From Rhizobium sp. AAP43 (GTDB lineage Bacteria > Pseudomonadota > Alphaproteobacteria > Rhizobiales > Rhizobiaceae): DNA of 64,000 bases. The stretch covers positions 62,001 through 126,000 of the forward strand of contig NZ_LJHS01000009.1 in NCBI RefSeq assembly GCF_001296045.1, written 5' to 3'. Of the stretch, positions 17,521 to 26,864 are shown one piece after another. The position numbers and the translations under genes were made by a program. The notes beneath the pieces were generated by a model. The model had not been told where the DNA came from. It saw nothing but the letters and a program-made list of their open reading frames with translations, and searched no databases. Position 1 is the first letter of the stretch, and every line of letters starts with the position of its first letter.

Positions 17521-17718
17521 GGTTCTGCCTCGTTGCATCTCTGGGCAAGACATAGAAGTTCAACCGGAGCGATGCAAATCCGGCAGGGGTGACGGACTGT
17601 TGCGCCGGAGCGAACAAGCAGCGGCGTGTCGAAAAACGCGATTGCCAGTTCTCCGGGTTTGCGCATAACCTCTTCAATCTGTTGCGTCGCAAAATGAACG
17701 CAGACAAGGGAGAAGAGC

Positions 17719-18492
17719 ATGGCAAGAACCGTCGTCGTCACCGGATCGACCAGCGGCATCGGGCTTGGGATCGCAAAGGCTTTCGCGGCTGAAGGCGCCA
17801 ATCTGGTGATCAACGGTTTCGGCCCCGCGGACGAGATTGAAGCGGCGCGCCATGCTCTGGAAGCACATGGCGGCAAGGCCATCTACCACGGTGCGGACAT
17901 GACAAAGCCCGCCGAGATCGCCGACCTGATCGCAGCCGCGGAAAAGACGTTTGGCGGTTTGGACGTGCTCGTCAACAATGCCGGCATCCAGCATGTCTCG
18001 CCGGTCGAGGATTTCCCGATCGACAAGTGGGACCAGATCATCGCGATCAACCTGACGAGCTCGTTCCACACCATCCGCGCCGCCATGCCCGGCATGAAGG
18101 CGAAGAAGGCGGGCCGCATCATCAATGTCGCCTCGGCCCATGCGCTCGTCGCATCGCCGTTCAAATCGGCCTATGTTGCCGCCAAGCACGGCATCCTCGG
18201 GCTGACCAAGTCGGTCGCCTTGGAAGTGGCTGAATTCGGCGTTACCATCAATGCGATCTGCCCCGGATATGTGTTGACGCCGCTGGTCGAAAAGCAGATC
18301 CCGGATACGGCAAAGGCCCGCGGCATCACCGAGGCCGAAGTGAAGTCCGATGTGATGCTGCGTCTGCAGGCCACCAAGGAATTCGTCGCAATCGAGGAGG
18401 TGGCCGCCGTTGCCCTTTTCCTCGCCAGCGATGCCGCCCGGCAGATCACCGGCACCCATATCTCTATCGATGGCGGCTGGACCGCGCAGTAA
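17719..18492 (+). CDS. bdhA: D-3-hydroxybutyrate dehydrogenase
   Basis: 257-residue classical SDR oxidising 3-hydroxybutyrate to acetoacetate with NAD, part of polyhydroxybutyrate breakdown. Evidence: TGSTSGIGLGIAKAFA cofactor motif (about 8-23), NNAGIQHVSPVEDFP (about 89-103), catalytic Ser-Tyr-Lys in SAHALVASPFKSAYVAAKHG, and the VEKQIPDTAKARGI lid region specific for 3-hydroxybutyrate dehydrogenases. It is followed 29 bp later by xdhA, the same bdhA-xdhA2-xdhB2 order known in Sinorhizobium meliloti, so an operon is likely. Confidence 0.94.
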   Translation: MARTVVVTGSTSGIGLGIAKAFAAEGANLVINGFGPADEIEAARHALEAHGGKAIYHGADMTKPAEIADLIAAAEKTFGGLDVLVNNAGIQHVSPVEDFPIDKWDQIIAINLTSSFHTIRAAMPGMKAKKAGRIINVASAHALVASPFKSAYVAAKHGILGLTKSVALEVAEFGVTINAICPGYVLTPLVEKQIPDTAKARGITEAEVKSDVMLRLQATKEFVAIEEVAAVALFLASDAARQITGTHISIDGGWTAQ

Positions 18493-18521
18493 TGCGGCCC
18501 TGACGCAGCGAAAGGCAGTTC

Positions 18522-19991
18522 ATGAACCACATCCGCTTCATCCTGAACGGCGAGGACATTACTCTCTCGACGGTCGATCCAACCGAAACGCTGCTGGATT
18601 TCCTGCGGCTGAAACGACGCCTGACAGGCTCTAAGGAAGGCTGCGCCGAGGGCGATTGCGGCGCCTGCACCGTCCTGGTCGGTCGCGTGCTGCAGGGGCG
18701 GCTGGTCTATGAGACGGTCAATGCCTGCATCCGCTTCCTGGGCTCGCTGAACGCCACCCATGTGGTGACTATCGAGCATCTGGCCGCAAAGGATGGCACG
18801 CTACATCCCGTCCAGCAGGCCATGGTCGACTGTCACGGCTCGCAATGCGGCTTCTGCACGCCAGGCTTCGTCATGTCGCTCTACGGCTTGTGGCTCTCCT
18901 CGGAAAACCCCAGCCGGGCTGAGATCGAGCGGGCACTTCAAGGCAATCTCTGTCGCTGCACGGGCTATGAACCGATCGTCAAAGCCGCCGAACAGGTCGG
19001 CCGCATCAGGCCCTCCGCCTTGTTCGACCCCTTGGAGCGCGAACGCGCCGAAATCATCGCACGTCTGGAAGAGCTTGCCCCTCGCGAGACCATCGCGATC
19101 TCTGGTCCCGATGGCCGCCGCCTCGTTGTGCCCGGCAGTGTCGAGGGTCTCGCCGAAGCTCTGGCCGCCGATCCCAAGGCGACCGTCGTTGCCGGTGCCA
19201 CCGATGTCGGCCTCTGGGTGACCAAGCAGATGCGGGTGCTCGACCCTGTGATTTTCATCAACCATCTGGAAGATCTGCAGAAAATCTCCGTCACGCCTGA
19301 CGGCATCACAATCGGCGCGGGCGTCAGCTATTCCAGCGCCCTCACCGTGTTGCGCACTGAAATTCCCGCCTTCGGTCGACTTATCGAGCGTATCGGCGGC
19401 CAGCAGGTTCGCAACATGGGCACGATCGGCGGCAATATCGCCAACGGCTCGCCGATCGGCGACAGTCCGCCAGCGCTCATCGCGCTCTCGGCCACCGTGA
19501 CCCTGCGGTCCGCATCGGGAACTCGCACCTTGCCGCTCGAAGACTTCTTCATCGACTATGGCAAGCAGGACCGGCAGCCGGGCGAATTCGTCGAAAGCAT
19601 GCTTGTGCCCCGCCCGAAAACGTCGAGCCATGTGGCTATCTACAAGATCTCCAAGCGCCGCGACGAGGACATTTCCGCACTCTGCGGCGCCTTCCATCTG
19701 GAAAGAGATGCTGGCGGCGTGGTCACCCACATCCGCGTCGCCTTTGGCGGCATGGCAGCCACGCCAAAGCGAGCACGCTCGGTCGAGGCCGCTCTTTACG
19801 GCAAGCCCTTTAACCAGGCGACCGTGGAAGCCGCCCGCGACGCCTTCGACCTGGATTACAAGCCACTCACCGACTGGCGCGCCACGGCGGAATACCGCCA
19901 GCTGACGGCAAAGAACCTGCTCACCCGGTTCTTCCTTGAGGTTTCCGGCACGCCGCAGGAACTGCAGCGCTTCGCGACGGAGGAGGCGTGA
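18522..19991 (+). CDS. xdhA: Xanthine dehydrogenase small subunit (Fe-S and FAD)
   Basis: 489 residues. The first [2Fe-2S] cluster is bound by Cys41, Cys46, Cys49 and Cys69, the second by Cys109, Cys112, Cys144 and Cys146 (CGFCTPG and CRCTGY). An FAD domain of the CO-dehydrogenase/xanthine-dehydrogenase type (about 195-370; ATDVGLWVTKQ, GGNIANGSPIGDSPPALIAL) and a C-terminal FAD-linked domain follow. It passes electrons from the molybdenum subunit to NAD when hypoxanthine and xanthine are oxidised to urate. The stop overlaps the ribosome-binding region of xdhB, fitting coupled translation. Confidence 0.96.
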   Translation: MNHIRFILNGEDITLSTVDPTETLLDFLRLKRRLTGSKEGCAEGDCGACTVLVGRVLQGRLVYETVNACIRFLGSLNATHVVTIEHLAAKDGTLHPVQQAMVDCHGSQCGFCTPGFVMSLYGLWLSSENPSRAEIERALQGNLCRCTGYEPIVKAAEQVGRIRPSALFDPLERERAEIIARLEELAPRETIAISGPDGRRLVVPGSVEGLAEALAADPKATVVAGATDVGLWVTKQMRVLDPVIFINHLEDLQKISVTPDGITIGAGVSYSSALTVLRTEIPAFGRLIERIGGQQVRNMGTIGGNIANGSPIGDSPPALIALSATVTLRSASGTRTLPLEDFFIDYGKQDRQPGEFVESMLVPRPKTSSHVAIYKISKRRDEDISALCGAFHLERDAGGVVTHIRVAFGGMAATPKRARSVEAALYGKPFNQATVEAARDAFDLDYKPLTDWRATAEYRQLTAKNLLTRFFLEVSGTPQELQRFATEEA

Positions 19992-19993
19992 TC

Positions 19994-22330
19994 ATGGATA
20001 AGGCGACCTACGAGACGACCAAATACATCAAGGGCCCCATGCACCAGTCGCTCAGGCATGACTCGGCGCATAAACATGTCTCCGGTACTGCCGACTACAT
20101 CGACGACATGCCCGAACCCGCAGGCCTGTTGCACGGCGCACTCGGCATGGCAGATCGGGCCCATGCCGAGATCCTGTCGCTCGACCTCTCTGCCGTCAAA
20201 ACCTATCCGGGCGTTGTCTACGTGCTCACCGCAGAGGACATCACCGGCGTCAACGACGTCTCGTCTGGAGGCCGCCACGACGAGCCGCTGATTGCGACGG
20301 ACAAAATCGAATTCCACGGCCAGACCATCTTCGCCGTCATTGCCGAAACCCGCGATGCAGCCCGGAAAGCGGCCCGCCTTGCCAAAATCGAGTATCGCGA
20401 CCTGCCTTTCTGGACCGATATCGACGGCGCACTCGAAAATGGCGCGCCCGTGGTCACCCAAGGGATGACGCTGAAGCGCGGCACGCCGGAAACCGAACTC
20501 GACAAGGCGGCCCACCGCATCCAGAGCTCCATGCGCATTGGCGGCCAGGAGCATTTCTATCTCGAAAGCCACATCGCGCTCGCCATTCCCGGCGAAGACG
20601 ACGATGTGACCGTCTGGTCCTCCACCCAGCACCCCTCGGAAATCCAGCACATCGTCGGCCATGTGCTCGACATTCCCTCGAACGCCATCACCGTCAACAC
20701 CCGGCGCATGGGCGGCGGCTTTGGCGGCAAGGAAACGCAGGGCAACCAGTTTGCAGCTTTGGCAGCGCTCGCCGCCAAGAAGCTGAAGCGCGCGGTGAAG
20801 TTCCGCCCCGACCGCGACGAGGATATGAGCGTCACCGGCAAACGCCACGATTTCAAGGTCGATTTCGACGTTGCCTATGATGATGACGGACGTATCCAAG
20901 CCATCGACGCCAACTTCGCCGCCCGCTGTGGCTACTCGTCCGATCTCTCAGGCCCGGTCACAGACCGCGCCCTCTTCCACGCCGATTCCAGCTATTTCTA
21001 CCCGCATGTAAAGCTGACCTCGCAGCCGCTCAAAACCCACACCGTCTCCAACACCGCCTATCGCGGCTTCGGCGGACCACAAGGGATGCTGGGTGCTGAA
21101 CGGGTGATTGAAGAGATCGCCTATACGCTGGGCAAGGATCCGCTCGAGGTCCGTAAGGTCAATTTCTACGGCGAAAAGGGCTCGGGCCGGGATCTCACCC
21201 CCTATCACCAGCGGGTCGAGGACAACATCATCGCACGCGTCGTTGAGGAGCTGGAAAGCTCCAGCGATTATCAGGCTAGACGCCAGGCGATCATCGACTT
21301 CAACCGGACGAGCCCTGTCATCAAGAAGGGCATTGCGCTGACCCCGGTGAAATTCGGCATCTCCTTCACCATGACCGCCTTCAACCAGGCCGGCGCGCTC
21401 GTCCATATCTATCAGGACGGTTCGATCCACCTGAACCATGGCGGCACCGAAATGGGCCAGGGCCTCTACACCAAGGTCGCCCAGGTCGTCGCCGACTGTT
21501 TCCAGGTCGATGTCGACACGGTGAAGATCACCGCGACCACGACCGGCAAGGTGCCCAACACCTCGGCCACCGCGGCTTCTTCCGGCTCGGACCTGAATGG
21601 CATGGCGGCCTTTGATGCCGCGCGCCAGATCAAGGAACGGCTGATCGCGTTTGCCTGTGAACAATATGCTGTTCCGACCTCCGAGGTCGAGTTCCTACCA
21701 AACCGGGTGCGCGTCGGCGAGCATATCTTCACCTTCGGCGACTTTGCCAAACAAGCCTATTTCGCCCGCGTCCAGCTCTCCGCCGCCGGTTTCTACAAGA
21801 CGCCAAAGATCCATTGGGACCGCGCCGCCGGTCGCGGTACACCATTCTACTACTACGCCTATGGCGCAAGCTGCTCGGAAGTCTCGATCGACACGCTGAC
21901 CGGCGAATATCTGATGGACCGCACCGACATCCTCCACGATGTCGGCAAATCGCTGAACCCGGCCATCGACATCGGCCAGATCGAGGGCGGTTTCGTTCAG
22001 GGCATGGGCTGGCTGACGACAGAGGAACTCTGGTGGGACAGCAAGGGACGCTTACGCACCCACGCCCCCTCCACCTACAAAATCCCGCTTGCCTCCGACC
22101 GGCCGAAGATCTTCAACACCCGCCTTGTGCCCTGGGCAGAAAACGCCGAGCCGACGATCGGTCGTTCCAAGGCCGTCGGCGAGCCGCCCTTCATGCTGGC
22201 GATCTCGGTGCTTGAAGCCCTGTCCATGGCCGTCGCATCGGTCGCGGACTACCGGATTTGCCCGAGACTCGATGCGCCGGCGACGCCGGAGCGGGTGCTG
22301 ATGGCGGTGGAGAGGCTGAAGAAGGCTTGA
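19994..22330 (+). CDS. xdhB: Xanthine dehydrogenase molybdopterin-binding large subunit
   Basis: 778-residue catalytic subunit binding the molybdenum cofactor, which hydroxylates hypoxanthine and xanthine. Seen are the aldehyde oxidase/xanthine dehydrogenase hammerhead domain (about 20-130), the cofactor-binding loops MGGGFGGKE and TAYRGFGGPQG, GGTEMGQGLYTKV, and the C-terminal active-site Glu region AVGEPPFMLAISV. ATG at 19994 is preferred over GTG at 19988 because GGAGG is seven bases away. The assembly factor xdhC is not adjacent: an oppositely oriented membrane-protein gene separates them. Confidence 0.96.
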   Translation: MDKATYETTKYIKGPMHQSLRHDSAHKHVSGTADYIDDMPEPAGLLHGALGMADRAHAEILSLDLSAVKTYPGVVYVLTAEDITGVNDVSSGGRHDEPLIATDKIEFHGQTIFAVIAETRDAARKAARLAKIEYRDLPFWTDIDGALENGAPVVTQGMTLKRGTPETELDKAAHRIQSSMRIGGQEHFYLESHIALAIPGEDDDVTVWSSTQHPSEIQHIVGHVLDIPSNAITVNTRRMGGGFGGKETQGNQFAALAALAAKKLKRAVKFRPDRDEDMSVTGKRHDFKVDFDVAYDDDGRIQAIDANFAARCGYSSDLSGPVTDRALFHADSSYFYPHVKLTSQPLKTHTVSNTAYRGFGGPQGMLGAERVIEEIAYTLGKDPLEVRKVNFYGEKGSGRDLTPYHQRVEDNIIARVVEELESSSDYQARRQAIIDFNRTSPVIKKGIALTPVKFGISFTMTAFNQAGALVHIYQDGSIHLNHGGTEMGQGLYTKVAQVVADCFQVDVDTVKITATTTGKVPNTSATAASSGSDLNGMAAFDAARQIKERLIAFACEQYAVPTSEVEFLPNRVRVGEHIFTFGDFAKQAYFARVQLSAAGFYKTPKIHWDRAAGRGTPFYYYAYGASCSEVSIDTLTGEYLMDRTDILHDVGKSLNPAIDIGQIEGGFVQGMGWLTTEELWWDSKGRLRTHAPSTYKIPLASDRPKIFNTRLVPWAENAEPTIGRSKAVGEPPFMLAISVLEALSMAVASVADYRICPRLDAPATPERVLMAVERLKKA

Positions 22331-22336
22331 AGGCCG

Positions 22337-23203
22337 TCAGCGCAAGGCGGTCCTCAGAAGATAGAGGAACGCCGCCAGGATCATCACCGGCAGCACGAGC
22401 AGCTTGACCAGATAGGCAATGGCAATGCCGATGGAGGCATTGAACAGATCCGCCGAAATGGCGATGCCGTCATTGATGACACGGGCATTGGCCGCCACCG
22501 AGGCGGCCATGTCGGATGCAGCCTGCAAGGTGCCTGAAAACGCCTGGCCGAGACGTCCAAAGGCCTGGTCTTCGTCGGGTGATCGCTCCTGCTTCATCGC
22601 CTCGACTTGGCTCTGTGCTTCCACCAGCCCCTGATCGCCTTGGACCTTTTCGAACACAGAGGTCGCATTGATCCAGGCCTCGTCGGTAATGGCGTCGCCG
22701 GCGTAAAAGGCAATCGTATAGGATGCCGGAAGCAGCACCGCGCCAAGGAGGCCGAGCACGGCAAAGGATCTTGCGAGACGCTCAATGACCAGCGGTACAC
22801 GACGGGAAATCAGCGTCAGCCCGGCGCAGATGAGCGCGAAACCGGCAAGCCCCGCTGCCGCGACCTTGGCGACCGGCACGAGCACCAGCGACAGGATGCC
22901 GGAGACGATCGCAAGATAAAACAGGAGATCGACCATGCGCTCGATCGTGTTGATCACCGGCTGTAGCAACTGGCCGGGGCTCGCTGTGACAGAGGCGACG
23001 CCCACTCCACCCGTCACATCCGCATCCCGCGCCACACTCATCACCGAATTGGCGATCCTGAGCGTTCCATAAAGAGCACCGCTCCCAATCATCACATCAT
23101 GGCTGAAGCGTGCGGCAATATCCGCCAGCGGATTGATGAAGAAGAGGGCCACGGCAAACGCCGCCACAGTCAACCAGATGATCGTGCCCTTGGTCCGGGT
23201 CAT
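22337..23203 (-). CDS. Hypothetical integral membrane protein between xdhB and xdhC
   Basis: 288 residues. Helix 1 (TIIWLTVAAFAVALFFINPLA, about 7-27) is followed by a periplasm-sized region, a cluster of three to four helices (about 95-185), a Glu/Gln-rich linker (VEAQSQVEAMKQERSPDEDQ) and a final helix pair (IAIAYLVKLLVLPVMILAAFL). No family recognised. The ATG at 23203 has AGGAGTGACA directly upstream; a longer frame to 23266 lacks support. The stop is six bases from the xdhB stop in convergent orientation. GC and codon use match its neighbours. Whether it has anything to do with purines is unknown. Confidence 0.7.
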   Translation of the reverse strand: MTRTKGTIIWLTVAAFAVALFFINPLADIAARFSHDVMIGSGALYGTLRIANSVMSVARDADVTGGVGVASVTASPGQLLQPVINTIERMVDLLFYLAIVSGILSLVLVPVAKVAAAGLAGFALICAGLTLISRRVPLVIERLARSFAVLGLLGAVLLPASYTIAFYAGDAITDEAWINATSVFEKVQGDQGLVEAQSQVEAMKQERSPDEDQAFGRLGQAFSGTLQAASDMAASVAANARVINDGIAISADLFNASIGIAIAYLVKLLVLPVMILAAFLYLLRTALR

Positions 23204-23336
23204 TGTCACTCCTGAGGTAAGCCGAGGCGGGAGCCGCGTTGCGGCTGGAAGGATCGGTGGCGTCACAAAACCATGGCGGACAAACCCAAAGCGGCCCTGT
23301 CCTGTTCCATCTCGACAATGCTAGTATGCCTTCATC

Positions 23337-24161
23337 ATGGCCAAGACAGATTTTTCCGCCTTCCTCGTCGCCCACCCCCACAGCATCCTCGTTGAAATCA
23401 CCGAGGCCCGGGGGTCCACCCCACGCGATGCCGGCACGCTGATGCTGGTCTCCCGAGAGGCCATCTGGGGCACGATCGGCGGCGGGCATTTCGAGTTCAT
23501 GGCTATCGAAAATGCCCGGCAACTGCTCGACGGCCAAGGCGTGGCCGTAATGGACATCCCGCTTGGCCCCGAGATCGGCCAATGCTGTGGAGGCCGCACC
23601 ACACTGCGGTTTTCGACTGTCACCGCGTCACTGGCAGCGGCACTCGGAGACAAGTTGTTGCGGGAAACGGAAGTCGAGCCTTCGGTCTTCGTTTTCGGAG
23701 CCGGCCATGTGGGACTGGCCCTCGCCCATGCCCTTTCGCCGCTGCCGCTCTCCGTGACGATTGTCGAGACCCGGGCCGAAGCCTTGGCAGACTTGCCGCC
23801 TGAGGTGACAAGGCGTCACGTCGCCATGCCGGAAACCGTGATATCCGACATACCGAACGGCGGTGCTGCCGTCATTCTCACCCATGATCATGCATTGGAT
23901 TTTTTGATCGGAAGAGAAGCGCTTGCCCGCACCGATCTCGCCTATGTCGGCATGATCGGCTCAAAAACCAAACGTGCCACCTTCGCCTCGTATCTTGAGC
24001 GCGAGCAGGGCAACCGAGCGGACCTGGAACGATTGATCCTGCCGATTGGCGGCAGCACGGTGAGAGACAAGCGCCCCACGGTGATTGCCGCCATGGTGGC
24101 GGCGGAACTGCTGGGCGTCTTGCTCGGCCAGACAACCTCACTCCTGTGCGTCAGAAGCTGA
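23337..24161 (+). CDS. xdhC: Xanthine dehydrogenase accessory protein XdhC
   Basis: 274 residues, the chaperone that loads the sulfurated molybdenum cofactor into XdhB. An N-terminal domain with ARGSTPRDAGTLMLVS and GTIGGGHFEF (about 22-55) and a C-terminal Rossmann-like domain with VFGAGHVGLALAHAL (about 119-133) and YVGMIGSKTKRATF are conserved in XdhC. Same strand as bdhA-xdhAB, but 1 kb downstream with a reverse-oriented gene between, so it probably needs its own promoter. Confidence 0.95.
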   Translation: MAKTDFSAFLVAHPHSILVEITEARGSTPRDAGTLMLVSREAIWGTIGGGHFEFMAIENARQLLDGQGVAVMDIPLGPEIGQCCGGRTTLRFSTVTASLAAALGDKLLRETEVEPSVFVFGAGHVGLALAHALSPLPLSVTIVETRAEALADLPPEVTRRHVAMPETVISDIPNGGAAVILTHDHALDFLIGREALARTDLAYVGMIGSKTKRATFASYLEREQGNRADLERLILPIGGSTVRDKRPTVIAAMVAAELLGVLLGQTTSLLCVRS

Positions 24162-24211
24162 GGTCAGTTCACAAGAAAGTGAAATAAACATCGGAAATTA
24201 AATCGTTTTCC

Positions 24212-24439
24212 TCAAAGAGGACCTGGACGAAGATAGTCGCCCAAACCGCCGCGACGATGCCGGGTATTGCCGAACCGTTCGGACCCTGACACCCGATGTT
24301 CAAGTCCAATATCCTTCAGGAGGTCATCGGGAATATCATCGACACGGGTCACGGGTAGAGCTCGATGGGATCGGGAAACGTTGGTCCAAAGGAGCGACCA
24401 GAGCTGATACAATGGCACGGTTCTGCGGATCGCGGACAT
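24212..24439 (-). CDS. Small DUF1127-like protein
   Basis: 75 residues: SAIRRTVPLYQLWSLLWTNV, then the DUF1127-type motif DDIPDDLLKDIGLEHRV (about 30-46), then an Arg/Gly tail. DUF1127 peptides are short, basic and frequently RNA-related in alphaproteobacteria. TTGGAGG precedes the ATG at a good distance. The gene is divergent from the LysR gene, which is a frequent place for this family. The match is to the core motif only, and the start could be different. Confidence 0.6.
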   Translation of the reverse strand: MSAIRRTVPLYQLWSLLWTNVSRSHRALPVTRVDDIPDDLLKDIGLEHRVSGSERFGNTRHRRGGLGDYLRPGPL

Positions 24440-24554
24440 TCTGCCGGCCTCCAAGCGCGTTGATCTTTTTGGGTTTCTGATGCCCTGACCATGCCAGCGG
24501 TTGCAGCGGCGATCCAATTCAATTACGGTGCAGCTGCATAAAGAGAACTTATCC

Positions 24555-25448
24555 ATGAAACTGTCGAAACAGTTGCCGCTCAATGCACTCCGTGTCTTCG
24601 AGGCGGTCGCACGGCTGCAAAGTTTCACGCTCGCCGGTGCGGAACTCGGCATGAGCCAAACGGCGGTCAGCTATCAGATCAAGCTTCTGGAAGGGCATGT
24701 CGGTGAGGCACTCTTCCTGCGCAAGCCGCGCCGGATTGCTTTGAGCGAGGCCGGTGATCGCCTGCTGCCGAAAGTCGTCGAGGGCTTCGAGCTCCTGCGC
24801 GAGGCGCTGGCCGATCTGCGCAACACGACAGAGGCCACCTTGATCATTCACTCCACCGCCACCTTTGCCTCACAATGGCTGGCGCGCCATCTTGGACTGT
24901 TTCAGCTGAGCAATCCCGGCATTGCAGTGCGACTGGAAACTTCCCAGCAAATGATCGACTTCAGCCGCATAGAGGCAGATCTCGCCATTCGTAACGGCAA
25001 GGGAAACTGGCCAGGCCTGCGCGCCCATTTCGTCATGCGAAACCATTTCACGCCCATGCTGAGCCCACAGCTGGCTGAAAGCGTCGGCGGCATCAACACC
25101 CCACTCGATCTCCTCAAGCTTCGCATCATCGACCCCTCCGACAGCTGGTGGCAGATCTGGTTCACGGCAGCAGGTCATCCCGATGTTGCGCTCGACGTCT
25201 ATCCGCGCAGCAAGCTTGGCGCCCAGGCCTTTGAGGCCACCGCTGCGGTGGCGGGGCACGGCGTCGCCATTCTGCGTCCTGAATTCTACGCGGAAGACGT
25301 GGCAGCCGGTCGGCTGTTCCAGCCCTTCGACCTCACCTGCGAGGACGGCTCGCATTACTGGCTCGTCTATCCCGAGGCGAGGCGCAATGCCGGAAAAATC
25401 CGCGCCTTCCGCGACTTCCTGCGCGCGAACCTGCCCGACTTTGAATGA
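24555..25448 (+). CDS. LysR-family regulator (GcvA-like), likely purine catabolism regulator
   Basis: 297 residues with LysR helix-turn-helix (about 7-65; LQSFTLAGAELGMSQTAVSYQ) and effector domain (about 92-295) of the GcvA-like group. ATG at 24555 is chosen because the conserved N-terminus begins there. It lies between xdhC and puuD, and a LysR protein at this spot would be well placed to control urate and xanthine genes. The target and the inducer are inferred from position only. Confidence 0.85.
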   Translation: MKLSKQLPLNALRVFEAVARLQSFTLAGAELGMSQTAVSYQIKLLEGHVGEALFLRKPRRIALSEAGDRLLPKVVEGFELLREALADLRNTTEATLIIHSTATFASQWLARHLGLFQLSNPGIAVRLETSQQMIDFSRIEADLAIRNGKGNWPGLRAHFVMRNHFTPMLSPQLAESVGGINTPLDLLKLRIIDPSDSWWQIWFTAAGHPDVALDVYPRSKLGAQAFEATAAVAGHGVAILRPEFYAEDVAAGRLFQPFDLTCEDGSHYWLVYPEARRNAGKIRAFRDFLRANLPDFE

Positions 25449-25632
25449 GATCCGTCATCTGGCACCAGGGAGAGAAAGCCGCTGGCGCGATCATATGGAG
25501 AGGCAAGCTGTAATCGTGCGTAGCGCGCAAAACTTCCCGTGCAGCGTTTGCTGCACCGCGTCGTTCCCCCTTCCCTTCCTTCGGATTTTTTCGCAATGTC
25601 TTCGACAATGGGGAACATGAAAGACTTGGGAA

Positions 25633-26862
25633 ATGTATGAATACGCGATCGCCTGGGAATGGCTGTCCTTCGCCGTCCGCTGGCTGCACGTCATCACCGC
25701 CATCGCCTGGATCGGCTCCTCCTTCTATTTCATTGCGCTCGATCTTGGTCTCGTGAAGCGCCCCGGCCTGCCGGTCGGCGCCTATGGCGAGGAATGGCAG
25801 GTGCATGGCGGCGGCTTCTACCACATCCAGAAATACCTGGTCGCACCCGCCTCGATGCCGGAGCACCTGACCTGGTTCAAATGGGAAAGCTACGCCACCT
25901 GGCTCTCCGGCTTTGCCATGCTGGCGGTCGTCTATTATGGCGGCGCCGATCTCTTCCTCATCGACCGCAGTGTGCTGGAACTTGCCCCCTGGCAGGCGAT
26001 CTGTCTGTCGCTCGCATCGCTTGCCGTCGGCTGGATCCTCTACGATCTGCTGTGCAAATCACCGTTCGGCAAGAACACCTGGGGGTTGATGGCGCTCCTC
26101 TACATCGTGCTGATCGCCATGGCCTGGGGTTACACGCAAGTGTTCACCGGCCGTGCCGCCTTCCTGCATCTGGGCGCGTTTACCGCCACCATCATGTCGG
26201 CCAACGTCTTCTTCATCATCATCCCCAATCAGAAGATCGTCGTCGCCGACCTGATCGCGGGCCGCACGCCCGACCCAAAATACGGCGTGATTGCCAAGCA
26301 GCGCTCGCTGCACAACAACTACCTGACGCTGCCCGTCATCTTCTTCATGCTGTCGAACCACTATCCGCTGGCCTTTGCCACGGAGTTCAACTGGGTGATC
26401 GCAGCCCTCGTCTTCCTAATGGGCGTCACCATCCGCCACTGGTTCAACACCACGCATGCCAGGAAGGGCAAGCCGACCTGGACCTGGTTGGTGACGGTGC
26501 TCATTTTCATCGTCATCATGTGGCTGTCGACCGTGCCGAAGGTGCTAACCGGGGAGGAACAGGCAAGTCTCTCGCCGCGGCAACAGACATTTGTCGAGAA
26601 CGGCCATTTCGAAGCCGTGCGCGATGTCGTACAGGGCCGCTGTTCAATGTGCCACGCCGCCGAACCCGTCTGGGAAGGCATTGCGCGTGCACCGAAGAAC
26701 GTGAAGTTTGAGACGGACGGCGAAATCGCCGCCCATGCCCATGAAATCTACATCCAGGCCGGCCGCAGCCATGCCATGCCGCCCGGAAACATCACCGAAA
26801 TCTCGGACGAAGAGCGCAAACTGCTCGTCGCCTGGTACGAGACGACGGTCGAAGGCAAATAA
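25633..26862 (+). CDS. puuD: Urate hydroxylase PuuD (membrane urate oxidase with cytochrome c domain)
   Basis: 409 residues. Eight or nine membrane helices occupy about 10-320 (for example WLHVITAIAWIGSSFYFIALDLGL and FTATIMSANVFFIIIPNQK), followed by a periplasmic cytochrome c-type domain with the heme motif Cys337-Ser-Met-Cys340-His341. This matches the PuuD family, which oxidises urate to 5-hydroxyisourate and passes electrons to the respiratory chain rather than making hydrogen peroxide. guaD follows two bases later, so the two genes form an operon. Confidence 0.93.
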   Translation: MYEYAIAWEWLSFAVRWLHVITAIAWIGSSFYFIALDLGLVKRPGLPVGAYGEEWQVHGGGFYHIQKYLVAPASMPEHLTWFKWESYATWLSGFAMLAVVYYGGADLFLIDRSVLELAPWQAICLSLASLAVGWILYDLLCKSPFGKNTWGLMALLYIVLIAMAWGYTQVFTGRAAFLHLGAFTATIMSANVFFIIIPNQKIVVADLIAGRTPDPKYGVIAKQRSLHNNYLTLPVIFFMLSNHYPLAFATEFNWVIAALVFLMGVTIRHWFNTTHARKGKPTWTWLVTVLIFIVIMWLSTVPKVLTGEEQASLSPRQQTFVENGHFEAVRDVVQGRCSMCHAAEPVWEGIARAPKNVKFETDGEIAAHAHEIYIQAGRSHAMPPGNITEISDEERKLLVAWYETTVEGK

Positions 26863-26864
26863 GA

